Shown in pieces: positions 17,060-25,817 of a stretch of 64,000 nucleotides of DNA. A model generated the notes under the pieces. That model was given only the letters and a program-made list of their open reading frames with translations. It had not been told where the DNA came from and searched no databases. The DNA is from CAWDVH01 sp963805705. Its GTDB lineage: Bacteria > Actinomycetota > Actinomycetes > Streptosporangiales > Streptosporangiaceae. Made by a program: the position numbers and the translations under genes. The stretch is taken from assembly GCA_963805705.1 (NCBI GenBank), contig CAWDVH010000001.1:620001-684000 (forward strand), read 5' to 3'. Every line of letters begins with the position of its first letter. The first letter of the stretch is position 1.

Positions 17060-18376
17060 GGTGGGCACGCTGACCCCGCTGGCCCGCGCCGTGATGATGG
17101 TGACGTCGGCGAAGCTTCCCGCGTGCAGGCCAGCGGGCGGGTCGGTCAGGCCGATCGTGACGGGGTAGGCCGCCGGCGACCCGCTGGTATCCGGCACCAG
17201 CCCGATGGAGATCACCGAGCCGCTGATCGGGGTGCTCATGCCGTCCGGTAGCACGCTGGCCTGCTGCCCGGCCCTGAGCTCCGGCATATCGTCCACGGCG
17301 ACCTCGGTCACCACCTGGTAGCGGTCCAGCCCGGCGACCACGAACGCGGTGCTGCCCGCGGCGGCGCTGGAGCCAGCGGTTACGCCGGCCGTGACCACTG
17401 TGCCGCTGATCGGGCTGACGATCGTGGCCGCGGCGAGGTTCTGCTGCGCGACGGTAACCTGCGCTGCCGCGGCGTCGGCCGAGGCCTGGTCGGCGGCGAG
17501 CTGCACCGCGCTGGCCGGGCCGCCGCCCGAGCCACCGCCGCGGGCGCTGCCGCCGCCGGCCGTGCTGCTGCCATCGCCTCCGGCCGGGGGCTGGCCGGCC
17601 GCGGCGACGGCCTTGGAGAGCGCCTTGTCAAGCACGGTGAGCTGTCCGGACATTTTCTGCTGCGCCTGCAGTACCGCGGTCTCGGCGCTCAGCACCCGCT
17701 GCGTGGCATCGGCACAGGCGGGTGCGGGCGAGGCCGGGGCGGGCGCGGGGCCGGAGCCGGGCGGCGCGGCGCTGCGGCCGGGCGGCGCCGTGCTCGGGCC
17801 GGGCGGCGCCGTGCTCGGGCTCGGGCTCGGGCTCGGGCTGGGCGACGGCGGCGCGGTGCAGGCCCGCCTGGCCTGGCCAAGAGCGGTCTTGGCCCGCGCC
17901 AGTTCGGTGTCGACCTTGCGCTGAGCGCTCAGGACGGCCTGCTGCAGCGGCCGCAGCGACGAGGCCGGCTGCGAGCCAGGGGAGCTGGCCGACCCGGCGG
18001 CCGCGGTGTTCTGGCTGGCCTCGTCCCGGTCAGCCTGCAGGTTCGCCCTGGCCAGATCGGACTGCGCCATGGTCAGCTGGGCCTTGAGCGGCGTGGTGTC
18101 GAGCGAGCCGAGATCCTGCCCGGCGGTGACGTGCTGGCCGGGCCGGACCCTGACGGCCGCCACCGTGCCGCTGACCGTAAAGGCGACGTCGGCCTGCCGG
18201 GCCGGCGTGAGCGTGCCCACCGTGTGCAGGGCGGCCGTCTCGTCCGCCGAGGTGACCCTGGCCAGCCGGTAGACCGGCCCGGCGGAGGACAGCGCGGCAT
18301 AGGCCGTCCCGGCGCCACCGGCGATGACGACACCGATGATGCTGACCGCGGCGATCCGCCGGAACCGCTTACCCAT
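16814..18376 (-). CDS. efflux adaptor protein (MacA/HlyD-like), adaptor A
   Basis: A 520-residue membrane-fusion protein. It has an N-terminal membrane anchor (AAVSIIGVVIAGGAGTAYAAL), a lipoyl-like half-motif (VAAVRVRPGQHVTAGQDLGSLD), a helical hairpin from about residue 95 to 300 interrupted by Pro/Ser/Ala-rich repeats, the second lipoyl half (IVSPISGTVVTAGVTAGSS), beta-barrel (DMPELRAGQQASVLPDGM) and a C-terminal domain ending PPFGGSVQIIGPG. It should link the MacB-like transporter to substrate or the cell wall. It is the last gene of the operon, 12 bases after the permease. Confidence 0.85.
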   Translation of the reverse strand: MGKRFRRIAAVSIIGVVIAGGAGTAYAALSSAGPVYRLARVTSADETAALHTVGTLTPARQADVAFTVSGTVAAVRVRPGQHVTAGQDLGSLDTTPLKAQLTMAQSDLARANLQADRDEASQNTAAAGSASSPGSQPASSLRPLQQAVLSAQRKVDTELARAKTALGQARRACTAPPSPSPSPSPSPSTAPPGPSTAPPGRSAAPPGSGPAPAPASPAPACADATQRVLSAETAVLQAQQKMSGQLTVLDKALSKAVAAAGQPPAGGDGSSTAGGGSARGGGSGGGPASAVQLAADQASADAAAAQVTVAQQNLAAATIVSPISGTVVTAGVTAGSSAAAGSTAFVVAGLDRYQVVTEVAVDDMPELRAGQQASVLPDGMSTPISGSVISIGLVPDTSGSPAAYPVTIGLTDPPAGLHAGSFADVTIITARASGVSVPTSAVHYSGRLATVTVYAGGHARVVRVTIGTMGPVMTRITSGLRIGQQVVLADLSKPLPTDNQLSGRGGGPPFGGSVQIIGPG

Positions 18377-18388
18377 TCGTCCCGCTCC

Positions 18389-19618
18389 TCATTCGGTACG
18401 CAGCGCGTCGATCGGGGCGAGCCGCGCGGCCCGGCTGGCCGGGTAGACACCGAAGACCAGGCCGATGAGGACGGCAACGACGATCGCGCCGATGGTGGCG
18501 GCGGGCGAGATGGTGATGGCGCTGGAGATCAGGTGCGGCAGGACCACGGCGCCCGCCAGCCCGAGGGCCGCGCCGAGCACCCCGCCGGCCAGGCCCAGCA
18601 GCGAAGCCTCGACCAGGAACTGCCGCCTGATCACCCTGGGGGTGGCGCCGAGCGCCTTACGCAGGCCGATCTCGCGGATCCGCTCGGTGACCGAGACCAG
18701 CATGATGTTCATGACGCCGATGCCGCCGACGAGCAGGGAGATCGCAGCGATCCCGGCGAGCAGCACGGTCAGCGTCTTGTTGACTGACGTGGCGGTGCTC
18801 AGCAGCGACTGCTGGCTGTTAATGGTGAAGTCGGCCTTGGCCGGCTTCACCCCGTGCAGGTTGAGCAGCAGCGTGTCCGCTTCCTGGTAGGCCGCGGACA
18901 GGGTGGCCTGCGAGGTAGCCTCGACGAAGATCGTATCCACCGAGGTCCGGGGGCTGCCGCCGATCTGCTGCTGCAGCGTGGACAGCGGGACCAGGGCCTC
19001 GTCGTCCTCGTTGGTAGCGCTGGAGGACGAGCCCGCCGCCGCCAGGACGCCGACCACTTCCAGCGGCACGCCGTTGATGTTGACGGTCTGCCCGAGCGCG
19101 TCCCTGGCCCCGAACAGCTTGGCCGCCGTGACCGGACCGAGGACAGTGACCGCCGCCGCGTCCTTCTCGTCGGCCGCGGTCAGGAACCGGCCCTCGGCCA
19201 TCGCGCGGGTCCTGGCCTGCAGCCAGCCGGCCGTGGTGCCCACCACGCTCGTGGTCCAGTTCGCGGTGCCTGCGGTCAGGGTCTGCCCGGTCTGCGAGGT
19301 AGGAGCGACCACCGCGATGTCCGGCGCGTCGGCCTTGGCCGCCAGCGCGCCAGCGTCCTGCACGGTGAGGGTGGTGGCGGAACCGAGCGGGCCATTCACC
19401 CCGCCGGCGCTCGTCGCGCTGCCCGGCGTGATGATCAGCAGGTTGGTGCCCAGTGAGTTGATCTGCGCACGGATCTGCGCGGAGGCGCCCTCGCCGAGCC
19501 CGACGGTGAGGATCACCGCGGCGATCCCGATCATGATGCCGAGCATGGTCAGCCCGGACCGGAGCCGGTGCGCGCGGACGCCGTCCAGCCCGGTCCGCAG
19601 GGTCTCCTGCCAGTTCAC
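18389..19618 (-). CDS. ABC transporter permease, MacB/FtsX type
   Basis: A 409-residue permease with the MacB layout: an N-terminal membrane helix (LTMLGIMIGIAAVILTVG), a large extracytoplasmic MacB_PCD domain (about 50-280, with NSLGTNLLIITPG at its start), then three C-terminal helices of the FtsX domain starting with LLAGIAAISLLVGGIGVMNIMLVSVTERIREIGLRKALGA. MacB-type transporters use mechanotransmission to expel peptides, antibiotics or lipids. The start overlaps the ATPase stop by 4 bases. No ATPase domain is fused; it is encoded by the upstream gene. Confidence 0.92.
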   Translation of the reverse strand: MNWQETLRTGLDGVRAHRLRSGLTMLGIMIGIAAVILTVGLGEGASAQIRAQINSLGTNLLIITPGSATSAGGVNGPLGSATTLTVQDAGALAAKADAPDIAVVAPTSQTGQTLTAGTANWTTSVVGTTAGWLQARTRAMAEGRFLTAADEKDAAAVTVLGPVTAAKLFGARDALGQTVNINGVPLEVVGVLAAAGSSSSATNEDDEALVPLSTLQQQIGGSPRTSVDTIFVEATSQATLSAAYQEADTLLLNLHGVKPAKADFTINSQQSLLSTATSVNKTLTVLLAGIAAISLLVGGIGVMNIMLVSVTERIREIGLRKALGATPRVIRRQFLVEASLLGLAGGVLGAALGLAGAVVLPHLISSAITISPAATIGAIVVAVLIGLVFGVYPASRAARLAPIDALRTE

Positions 19619-20310
19619 CCGGTCACCGTCGCGGAGGTAGTGTCGCCGGACACCAGGCCGTCGAGCAGGCGCACCGCGCGCTTGGACCGGCGGGCAACAT
19701 CGGCCTCGTGGGTGATCAGCACGATGGTGCGGCCGCTGCCGTGCAGTTCGTCGAGCAGGTCGAGGATCTCGGCGGTCGAGCCTGAGTCAAGGTTGCCGGT
19801 CGGCTCGTCGGCCAGCAGCAGGGCCGGCTCGGTGACCAGCGCCCTGGCCACGGCGACCCGCTGCTGCTCCCCGCCGGAAAGCTCGCCCGGCCGGTGGCGG
19901 ATCCGGTCGCCGAGGCCGACCTGGTCCAGTGCCGCGATGGCCCGTTCGCGCCGCTGCGCCCGGCTGGCGCCGCTGTAGGTCAGCGGCAGCTCGACGTTGC
20001 GCCAGGCCGACATCGACGCCAGCAGGTTGAACTGCTGGAAAACGAAGCCGATACGCCGGTTGCGCACGTCGGCGAGCTGGTTCTCCGACATCGCGCTGAC
20101 GTCCTCGCCGGCCAGGCGGTAGCGGCCCGCGCTCGGCACATCGAGGCAGCCGATGATGTGCATCAGCGTCGACTTGCCGGAACCGGAAGGCCCCATGATC
20201 GCGACGAACTCCCCGTCGTCGATGGCCAGGGTGATCCCGCGCAGGGCCGCCACCTCAAGGGATCCGCTGCGATAGGTCTTGCGCACTCCGGTCAGCTCGA
20301 TGAGGCTCAT
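19615..20310 (-). CDS. ABC transporter ATP-binding protein, MacB/LolD type
   Basis: A 231-residue ATPase with all motifs: Walker A GPSGSGKST at residues 40-48, Q-loop FVFQQFNLLASM, signature LSGGEQQRVAVARAL, Walker B LLLADEPTGNLDS and switch His in VLITHEAD. The set matches the MacB/LolD group that works with FtsX-like permeases. It overlaps the permease by 4 bases and follows adaptor B by 3 bases, forming the operon adaptor B, ATPase, permease, adaptor A. Confidence 0.95.
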   Translation of the reverse strand: MSLIELTGVRKTYRSGSLEVAALRGITLAIDDGEFVAIMGPSGSGKSTLMHIIGCLDVPSAGRYRLAGEDVSAMSENQLADVRNRRIGFVFQQFNLLASMSAWRNVELPLTYSGASRAQRRERAIAALDQVGLGDRIRHRPGELSGGEQQRVAVARALVTEPALLLADEPTGNLDSGSTAEILDLLDELHGSGRTIVLITHEADVARRSKRAVRLLDGLVSGDTTSATVTG

Positions 20311-20313
20311 CGG

Positions 20314-21595
20314 TCAGCCACCGGGCCCCCCGCCGCCGGGGCCGCGGGCCGGGCGGATGCGGACGCTGCCCCCGCCGGGAAAGCCGCCGCCGGGGCCGAA
20401 CAGGAAACCGTTGCCGCCTCCGGAATTGCTCCCGGAGCCGCCAGTGTCGCGCGGGATGGTCACGACGACCCGCTCGCCTGCGGTCAGCCCGCTGGTGATC
20501 TGGGTCTGCCCGCCGGTAGTGAGCCCGATGGTGACCGGCCGCGCGACCCGGCGGCCGTGCACGATCGTGTCCACGACGGTCCTCCGGCCGGACGGGCGAA
20601 CCGCCGCGGCCGGCACGGCCAGGACGTCAGTGAGCTGGTGGTAGATGATCGAGACGGTCGCCGAGGCCCCCGCGTACAGGCCGGACGGGGTGCCGGTGAC
20701 GTCGATGACCAGCGGGAAGGTAGCGACCCCCGAGCTCGTGTCGGCGGTGAGACCGATCGAGGCGACCGTGCCGGCCACCGGGCCGGGCGCGCCATTGGTG
20801 GTGATCACCACGTGGTCGCCGGTCTTGATCTGGCCGACCTGGCTGGCGTCGACGTCGGCGTCGATCACGTCATGGGCACTGATCACCGTGATCGACGAGG
20901 CAGAGCTGCCCGAGCCCGTGCTGTCGGACCCGCTGGACCCCCCGTGTCGCCTCCGCCGTCGCCCCCGCGTCGCTCGTGTCGCCCCCGCCGCCCGTGTCGC
21001 CCCCGCTGCTGCCGGCCTCGGCCCCGCCTCCCCCGCCACCCGTGCCGCCCCCGCCGCCTCCCGCCGTCGGGCCGACCGTGAGCCCGACCGTGGTCACGAT
21101 GCCGTCGATCGGAGCGGTAAGCACGGTGCCGCTGAGGGCGGCGTTGGCGCTGTCTACCTGGGACTGGGCCGCGTTGACGGACGCCTGGTCGGCGGCTAGC
21201 TGGGCGCTAGAGGCGCTGCTCGCCTCATCCTGGGCGAGCTGGGACTGGGCTCCGGCCAGGCTGGCATTGGCCTGCGCGGCCTGCGCCTTGAGCGTGGCAG
21301 AGTCCATGGTGGCCAGGGTCTGGCCCTGCGTCACGTGCTGCCCGACCTTGGCCCGTACGGCGGTGACCTCACCGGGCGCGCCGAAGCTGAGGGTGGCGGT
21401 CGTCGCTGGCTCGATGGTGCCGGTAGAGGAGAGTGCCTGGCGCAACGTGGTCCTGGCCGCAGGGACCAGGAGATAGGAAGGGGCGCCGGGCGCCGTGGGC
21501 CGCGTCACCGCCCAGGCACCGAACGACGCGGCCGCCACGACGATGACGACCCCGGCCGTCAGCGCGGTACGAGGCCTGGGATCGAGGCTGCGCAC
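20314..21595 (-). pseudogene. efflux adaptor protein (MacA/HlyD-like), adaptor B, frameshifted
   Basis: The N-terminal part (21595 to about 20940) has a membrane anchor (TAGVVIVVAAASFGAWAV), the lipoyl half VTAVRAKVGQHVTQGQTLATMD, an Ala/Gln-rich hairpin and LTAPIDGIVTTVGLTVGP, followed by a Gly-rich linker. The C-terminal part, in another frame (about 20940 to 20314), carries IKTGDHVVITTNGAPGPVAG, the barrel domain and a Gly-rich tail. Removing one base from the run of six C at 20938-20943 joins them perfectly (linker ATRGSSGSDSTG). As written the protein stops at 20870 without its barrel. First gene of the efflux operon. Genuine lesion, slippage site or base-call error are all possible. Confidence 0.8.
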
Positions 21596-21779
21596 GAGAA
21601 GGCGTTCTCCTGTTCCTCATCCGGGCCAGCGGGCTGGCGAGCTGGCGGCGGGCCAGCGGGCTGCGGGCAGCGGGCTGGCGGGCTGACGGCCAGCGGGCTG
21701 GCGGGGGCAGCCGGCTGCGGCCGCCGCTTTACGGGACCGCCGCGCTGGTTTCTGCGCTGCTAGGTGTACGGCATCGCCA

Positions 21780-21846
21780 GTGACAACACGGTCACAGCTC
21801 CTGTCACCTCGCTGTCACCCGCGAGCTGGCATGCTGGAGGCGTCAC
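21780..21846. promoter_or_regulatory. GTCAC direct repeats, likely response-regulator box
   Basis: CTGTCACCTCG at 21801-21811 is followed directly by CTGTCACCCGC at 21812-21822, an 11-base tandem repeat. A further GTCAC lies at 21791 and another at 21842, and an inverted GTGAC at 21780. An 11-base direct repeat is the standard binding geometry of OmpR/PhoB regulators. It lies between the efflux operon and the divergent regulator/kinase genes. The rest of 21596-21780 is GC-rich with repeated CAGCGGGCTGGCG and no gene. Confidence 0.6.
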
Positions 21847-21897
21847 CCGCCTGAGGTTCCCAGCGCAGGCCGGAGCGCCTTTGGCCAGGGAGAGCCC

Positions 21898-22551
21898 ATG
21901 AGAGTGCTGGTAGTTGAGGATCATCAACGGCTCGCCGAGGCCGTGGCGGCCGGGCTGCGCGGCGAGGGCATGGCCGTCGACGCGGTGTTCGACGGGCAGG
22001 CAGCCCTCGACCTCGCGGCCCTGACCCGTTACGACGTGATCGTGCTCGACCGGGACCTGCCCGGCCTGCCGGGCGACCAGGTGTGCCAGGCCCTGGCCGA
22101 GCGCCAGTGCGCCAGCCGGGTGCTGATGCTCACGGCCGCGACCACCATCGCCGACCGCGTCGAGGGCCTGGGGCTGGGCGCCGATGACTACCTGCCCAAG
22201 CCCTTCGACTTCGCCGAGCTGGTCGCCCGCATCCGGGCACTGGCCCGCCGCGCCGCCGTCCCGCTGCCCCCGGCCCTGGCCCACGGCGATGTGTCCCTGG
22301 ACCCGGCCCGGCGGGTCGCCGTCCGCGGCGGCCGCCGCCTGCCGCTCACCCCCAAGGAACTCGCCGTACTGGAGTGCCTGCTGTCCGCCCGCGGCGCGCT
22401 GGTCTCCGCCGAGGAGCTGCTGGAACGGGCGTGGGACCAGAACGCGGACATGTTCACCACCACGGTCAAGACCACCATCGGGCGGCTGCGCGCCAAGCTG
22501 GGCGACCCGCCGGTCATCATGACCGTCCGCGACGGCGGCTACCGGATCTGA
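21898..22551 (+). CDS. OmpR/PhoB family response regulator
   Basis: A 217-residue regulator. The receiver domain has the acidic pair VVEDH, phospho-acceptor Asp51 in VIVLDRDLPG, Thr in LMLTAA and Lys in YLPKPFDF. The C-terminal winged helix includes LPLTPKELAVLECLLSARG, TTTVKTTIGRLRAKLG and the wing IMTVRDGGYRI. It should be phosphorylated by the kinase encoded 5 bases downstream and bind the direct repeats upstream. Its position, divergent from the efflux operon, suggests that it controls that operon in response to envelope stress or an antimicrobial. Confidence 0.95.
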   Translation: MRVLVVEDHQRLAEAVAAGLRGEGMAVDAVFDGQAALDLAALTRYDVIVLDRDLPGLPGDQVCQALAERQCASRVLMLTAATTIADRVEGLGLGADDYLPKPFDFAELVARIRALARRAAVPLPPALAHGDVSLDPARRVAVRGGRRLPLTPKELAVLECLLSARGALVSAEELLERAWDQNADMFTTTVKTTIGRLRAKLGDPPVIMTVRDGGYRI

Positions 22552-22556
22552 GCGCC

Positions 22557-23840
22557 ATGACCCGCTGGCCCCGCTTGCTCTTCACCCCGGCCTCCTGGCT
22601 CCGGCTGCCTCGCCGCACGGCCCGGCTGCGCCTCACCGGCTTGTACGGCTGCCTGTTCCTGGCCGCCGGCGTCGGCCTGCTCGCCGTCACCTTCTGGCTC
22701 TTCCAGCGCGATACCGCAGGCACCGTGGTCACATCGAACGCGCACTTCGGGCCCGTAATCCGCAACATCGCGTGCCGATCCACCGTGCACCCCTACCTGC
22801 CCGGCGAGCAGGTATCCATAGTGCCCGCCCGCCGCCCCCCTCTCCCCCTGCCCCCCGGATGCAGGCGGCTGCTACGGGTCCAGTTCGCGGCGCTGAGCCG
22901 GGTGCACGCGGTCGACCTGCACGCGCTCGCGGCCCAGTCCGCCATCGCCCTGGCGGTGATGGCCGCGCTCGCCCTCGCGCTCGGCTGGCTGGTCGCCGGG
23001 CACGTGCTGCGCCCGCTGCGCGACATCACCGCGACCGCGCGCCGGATCTCCGCTACCAGCCTGCACGAGCGCCTCGCCCTCGCCGGGCCAGACGATGAAT
23101 TCACCGAGCTCGCCGACACGCTCAACGACCTGCTCGGACGCCTGCAGGCGTCCTTTACCGCACAGCGGGATTTCGTGGCCAGCGCCTCGCACGAGCTGCG
23201 CACCCCGCTCACCCTCGACCGGACCCTGCTGCAGGTGGCCCTGCGCGACACCAGTGCCACCGTCGAGCAGTGGCGCTCGACCGGCCAGGAGATCCTGGAG
23301 TCTGGTCAGCAGCAGGAACGCCTCCTGGAGGCACTCCTCACCCTGGCCAGCAGCGAGGCTGGCCTGAGCCATCGCGAGCCGGCCGACCTGGCCGAGGTCA
23401 CCGCGGCCGGCCTGCTGGCCGCGGCCCCGCAGATCAGCCGCCGGCACCTCCGGGTCCAGGCCTCGCTCAGTCCCGCGCCCGTGCTCGGCGACCCGGACCT
23501 GATCGGGCGCCTGACCGCCAACCTCCTGGACAACGCCGTCCAGCACAACGTCCGCGGCGGGATGATCGAGATCGCCACCGGGATGGCCGACGGCCGGGCT
23601 GTCCTGTCGGTCGCCAGCAGCGGCCCGGTGATCCCGCCCGCCGACCTCGACCGGCTCTTCCGGCCCTTCCAGCGACTGGCCGCCACCCGCACCAGCCATG
23701 ACGCCGGACATGGCCTCGGCCTGTCCATCGTCCAGGCCATTACCACCGCTCACGGCGCAGTCCTCACCGCTACCGCACCGCAGCAGGGCGGCCTGCACAT
23801 CGAGATCGGATTCCCGCCTGACCACGGCGGCCAGGGATAA
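22557..23840 (+). CDS. sensor histidine kinase
   Basis: A 427-residue membrane kinase. It has two helices (TGLYGCLFLAAGVGLLAVTFWLF and SAIALAVMAALALALGWLVAG) around a short extracytoplasmic loop of about 80 residues, a HAMP domain (LRPLRDITATARRISATSL), the H-box FVASASHELRTPLTLDRT, N-box LTANLLDNAVQHN and the G-box GHGLGLSIVQAITTAHGA. The sensor loop is rich in Pro and Arg and holds two Cys. It starts at ATG 22557, 5 bases after the regulator stop. It pairs with the response regulator and probably senses a compound exported by the neighbouring ABC system. Confidence 0.93.
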   Translation: MTRWPRLLFTPASWLRLPRRTARLRLTGLYGCLFLAAGVGLLAVTFWLFQRDTAGTVVTSNAHFGPVIRNIACRSTVHPYLPGEQVSIVPARRPPLPLPPGCRRLLRVQFAALSRVHAVDLHALAAQSAIALAVMAALALALGWLVAGHVLRPLRDITATARRISATSLHERLALAGPDDEFTELADTLNDLLGRLQASFTAQRDFVASASHELRTPLTLDRTLLQVALRDTSATVEQWRSTGQEILESGQQQERLLEALLTLASSEAGLSHREPADLAEVTAAGLLAAAPQISRRHLRVQASLSPAPVLGDPDLIGRLTANLLDNAVQHNVRGGMIEIATGMADGRAVLSVASSGPVIPPADLDRLFRPFQRLAATRTSHDAGHGLGLSIVQAITTAHGAVLTATAPQQGGLHIEIGFPPDHGGQG

Positions 23841-23919
23841 ATCCGCCGAGCGGGGCAGGAGCAGCCGGCCATCGCGGGACCGGCGGCGGCCGGAGCCCGG
23901 CAGGTGGCAGGATCGGGGT

Positions 23920-24855
23920 ATGCCCGACCTCGGCTACCGCCCGTCCCGTGCTGATCCGCTGCTGATTCTCGCCATGGATCACCGGGCGTCGTTCGGCAAA
24001 TCCTTGTTCGGCGTCACCGGCGACCGGCCCGACGCGAGCCAGCGCGCGGCGATGGAATCGGCCAAGCGGCTGATCTACGCGGGGCTCGCTCATGCGCGCT
24101 CGCGGCTGCCCGGAGGCCACGCCGGAGTCCTGGTCGACGAGCGGTACGGGCAGCAGGTGGTGGAGGCGGCCCACTCCGACGGCATGGTCCTGGCCTTGCC
24201 GGTGGAGCACAGCGGCCGGGACTGGTTCGAGCTGGAATGGGGCCAGGACTGGCAAGAGCATGTCCTGTCCAATAGCCCGGACTTCGCGAAGGTACTGGTC
24301 CGGGATAACCCGGCCTTCCCCCGCGACCAGCGCGAGCGGCAGCTGCAAGCATTGCAGGAGGTCAGCCGCGCCCTGGGCGAGATGGGCGTGCCGCTGCTGT
24401 ATGAGCTGCTGGTCCCGGCCACTGACAACCAGCTGGCCGTGGCCGGGGGAATGACGGACGCCTACGACCGCGACCTGCGTCCCGGCCTGGTCATCCAGGT
24501 CATCGCCGACAATCAGGCAGCCGGCGTGGAGCCAGCGATCTGGAAGGTCGAAGGGCTGGAGACGGCCGATGCCGCGCGGGCGGTCGTGACGCAGATTCAG
24601 GCCGGCGGCCGCGACCACGTCCGTGCGATCGTCCTCGGGCGTGACGCTCCGGCGGCGCGGCTGGATCACTGGCTGGAGGTGGCGGCGCCGGTCGATGGCT
24701 TCGTCGGGTTCGCGATCGGCCGCAGCATCTGGGAAGACCCGATCAACGATCACAACCGCGGCCAGGCCGACGAGCGAACGACCGTCAGCCAGATCGCCGA
24801 GCGCTACCTGAATTTCGCCCGCCGGTACTGCGCGGCCCGCAGCGTCGCCCCCTGA
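23920..24855 (+). CDS. DUF2090-type aldolase-like protein
   Basis: A 311-residue TIM-barrel protein resembling the DUF2090 domain that is fused to IolC in some bacteria (5-dehydro-2-deoxyphosphogluconate aldolase-like). Signs are the start LLILAMDHRASFGKSLFGV, VLVDERYGQQVVEAAH, KVLVRDNPAFPRDQRERQLQ, YELLVPATDNQL, the EPAIWKVEGLETADAARAVV strand with Lys, VLGRDAP and the C-terminal GFAIGRSIWEDPI. Here it stands alone without a kinase domain. ATG 23920 was chosen because the open frame upstream overlaps the kinase gene and is not family-like. Confidence 0.75.
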   Translation: MPDLGYRPSRADPLLILAMDHRASFGKSLFGVTGDRPDASQRAAMESAKRLIYAGLAHARSRLPGGHAGVLVDERYGQQVVEAAHSDGMVLALPVEHSGRDWFELEWGQDWQEHVLSNSPDFAKVLVRDNPAFPRDQRERQLQALQEVSRALGEMGVPLLYELLVPATDNQLAVAGGMTDAYDRDLRPGLVIQVIADNQAAGVEPAIWKVEGLETADAARAVVTQIQAGGRDHVRAIVLGRDAPAARLDHWLEVAAPVDGFVGFAIGRSIWEDPINDHNRGQADERTTVSQIAERYLNFARRYCAARSVAP

Positions 24856-24869
24856 CTCCGGGTCAGGGG
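24849..24869 (+). terminator. hairpin overlapping the aldolase-like stop codon
   Basis: CCCCTGAC at 24849-24856 pairs perfectly with GTCAGGGG at 24862-24869 across the loop TCCGG. It spans the TGA stop and lies between two convergent genes, so it may terminate both. No T-run follows. Confidence 0.5.
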
Positions 24870-24933
24870 TCCTCCGTGGTCCGTGGTCCGTCAGCCGCTG
24901 GAAGGGACGGCGACGCGCAGTGCCGCCAGCCGG

Positions 24934-25794
24934 CTAGCGCCGCGCGGCGAAGACGCCATCGCGAGGTATCGCCCCGGCCGACAGGACCGCCCTGCTCAGC
25001 GTCTTGCCGATCCTGATGACCTCCCGGGTGCGCTCGTCTCCCAGGTGCTGCCACGGCGCCGCCGCCATCCGGTCGGTCTCCTGCTCGATGTGATCGCGCT
25101 GGGCCTGCCCGGCGGGGGTCAGCGCGCCTTCCTGGTCGAGCAGGCCGCGCTCGGCCAGCCCTGCGACCGCGCTGTCCCATTCCTGCTGGCTCCAGCCCCG
25201 GCTGGACTGGGCGAACGGGGCAGCGAAGCCCGTGCCGGTGGCGACATGGGTGATCTGCGCCTCGATGCCGCTCAGCCCGGAAGCCGCCAGGGCCGCGATG
25301 TGACCGTCCCCCCGATGCTCGCGCAGCAGTGACAGGCCATGCCACAGCACCAGGTGCGCCGGATCCGGCCAGTCCAGGCCGGCATGCCCGGCGTACAGCG
25401 GCCGGCCCTCGACGCGGCACGCGCCGGCCGCCTCGCGGACCAGGGCGGCCAGCGTGGCCACGTCAGCCGAGGCGATGGCGTCCGGGCCCAGGAGGCGGGT
25501 GAGGGCCGCGTCGACGGCCGCGAAGCGGGCGCCGATCACCGCGGCCGGGCTGGCCAGCTCCCACGCCCTCGGGATGCACCCGGCGATAATCGCCGGGTTG
25601 AAGTTGTAGAAGGTGGCGGCGACGACACCGGCGCCGACCGCTCCCATGGGCGCCGAGCGGCTGGCGAAGTAGCACATCCGCCCTGGCTCCAGCCCGACGC
25701 CGGTCAGCTGCTGCTCAGCCTCGGGGGCGAAGTAGATCAGCGCGTGCAGGACGTTGGTGGCGTCGTGCGCTGGCCGGACGAGGAGAGGATCCAT
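24934..25794 (-). CDS. SCO6745 family protein (SalK-like)
   Basis: A 286-residue protein of the actinobacterial SCO6745 family: LHALIYFAPEAEQQLTGVG, the strongly conserved YFASRSAPMGAVGAGVVAATFYNFNP, IPRAWELASPAAVIGARFAAVDAAL, then LLREHRGDGHIAALAASGLSG, RGWSQQEWDSAV and LTPAGQAQRDHIEQETDRMA. The C-terminal half has a winged-helix-like pattern. The biochemical role is not established. ATG 25794. It is the last gene before a convergent aldolase-like gene and may be co-transcribed with the M20 peptidase 23 bases upstream. Confidence 0.85.
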   Translation of the reverse strand: MDPLLVRPAHDATNVLHALIYFAPEAEQQLTGVGLEPGRMCYFASRSAPMGAVGAGVVAATFYNFNPAIIAGCIPRAWELASPAAVIGARFAAVDAALTRLLGPDAIASADVATLAALVREAAGACRVEGRPLYAGHAGLDWPDPAHLVLWHGLSLLREHRGDGHIAALAASGLSGIEAQITHVATGTGFAAPFAQSSRGWSQQEWDSAVAGLAERGLLDQEGALTPAGQAQRDHIEQETDRMAAAPWQHLGDERTREVIRIGKTLSRAVLSAGAIPRDGVFAARR

Positions 25795-25817
25795 GCCGAA
25801 ACCATAGCGACTCCCGG

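Noticed and set aside
17690..17880. Possible repeat element in the Pro/Ser/Ala tract of adaptor A
   Set aside because: The gggctc and gggcggcgccgtgctc repeats are explained by the low-complexity linker coded there.
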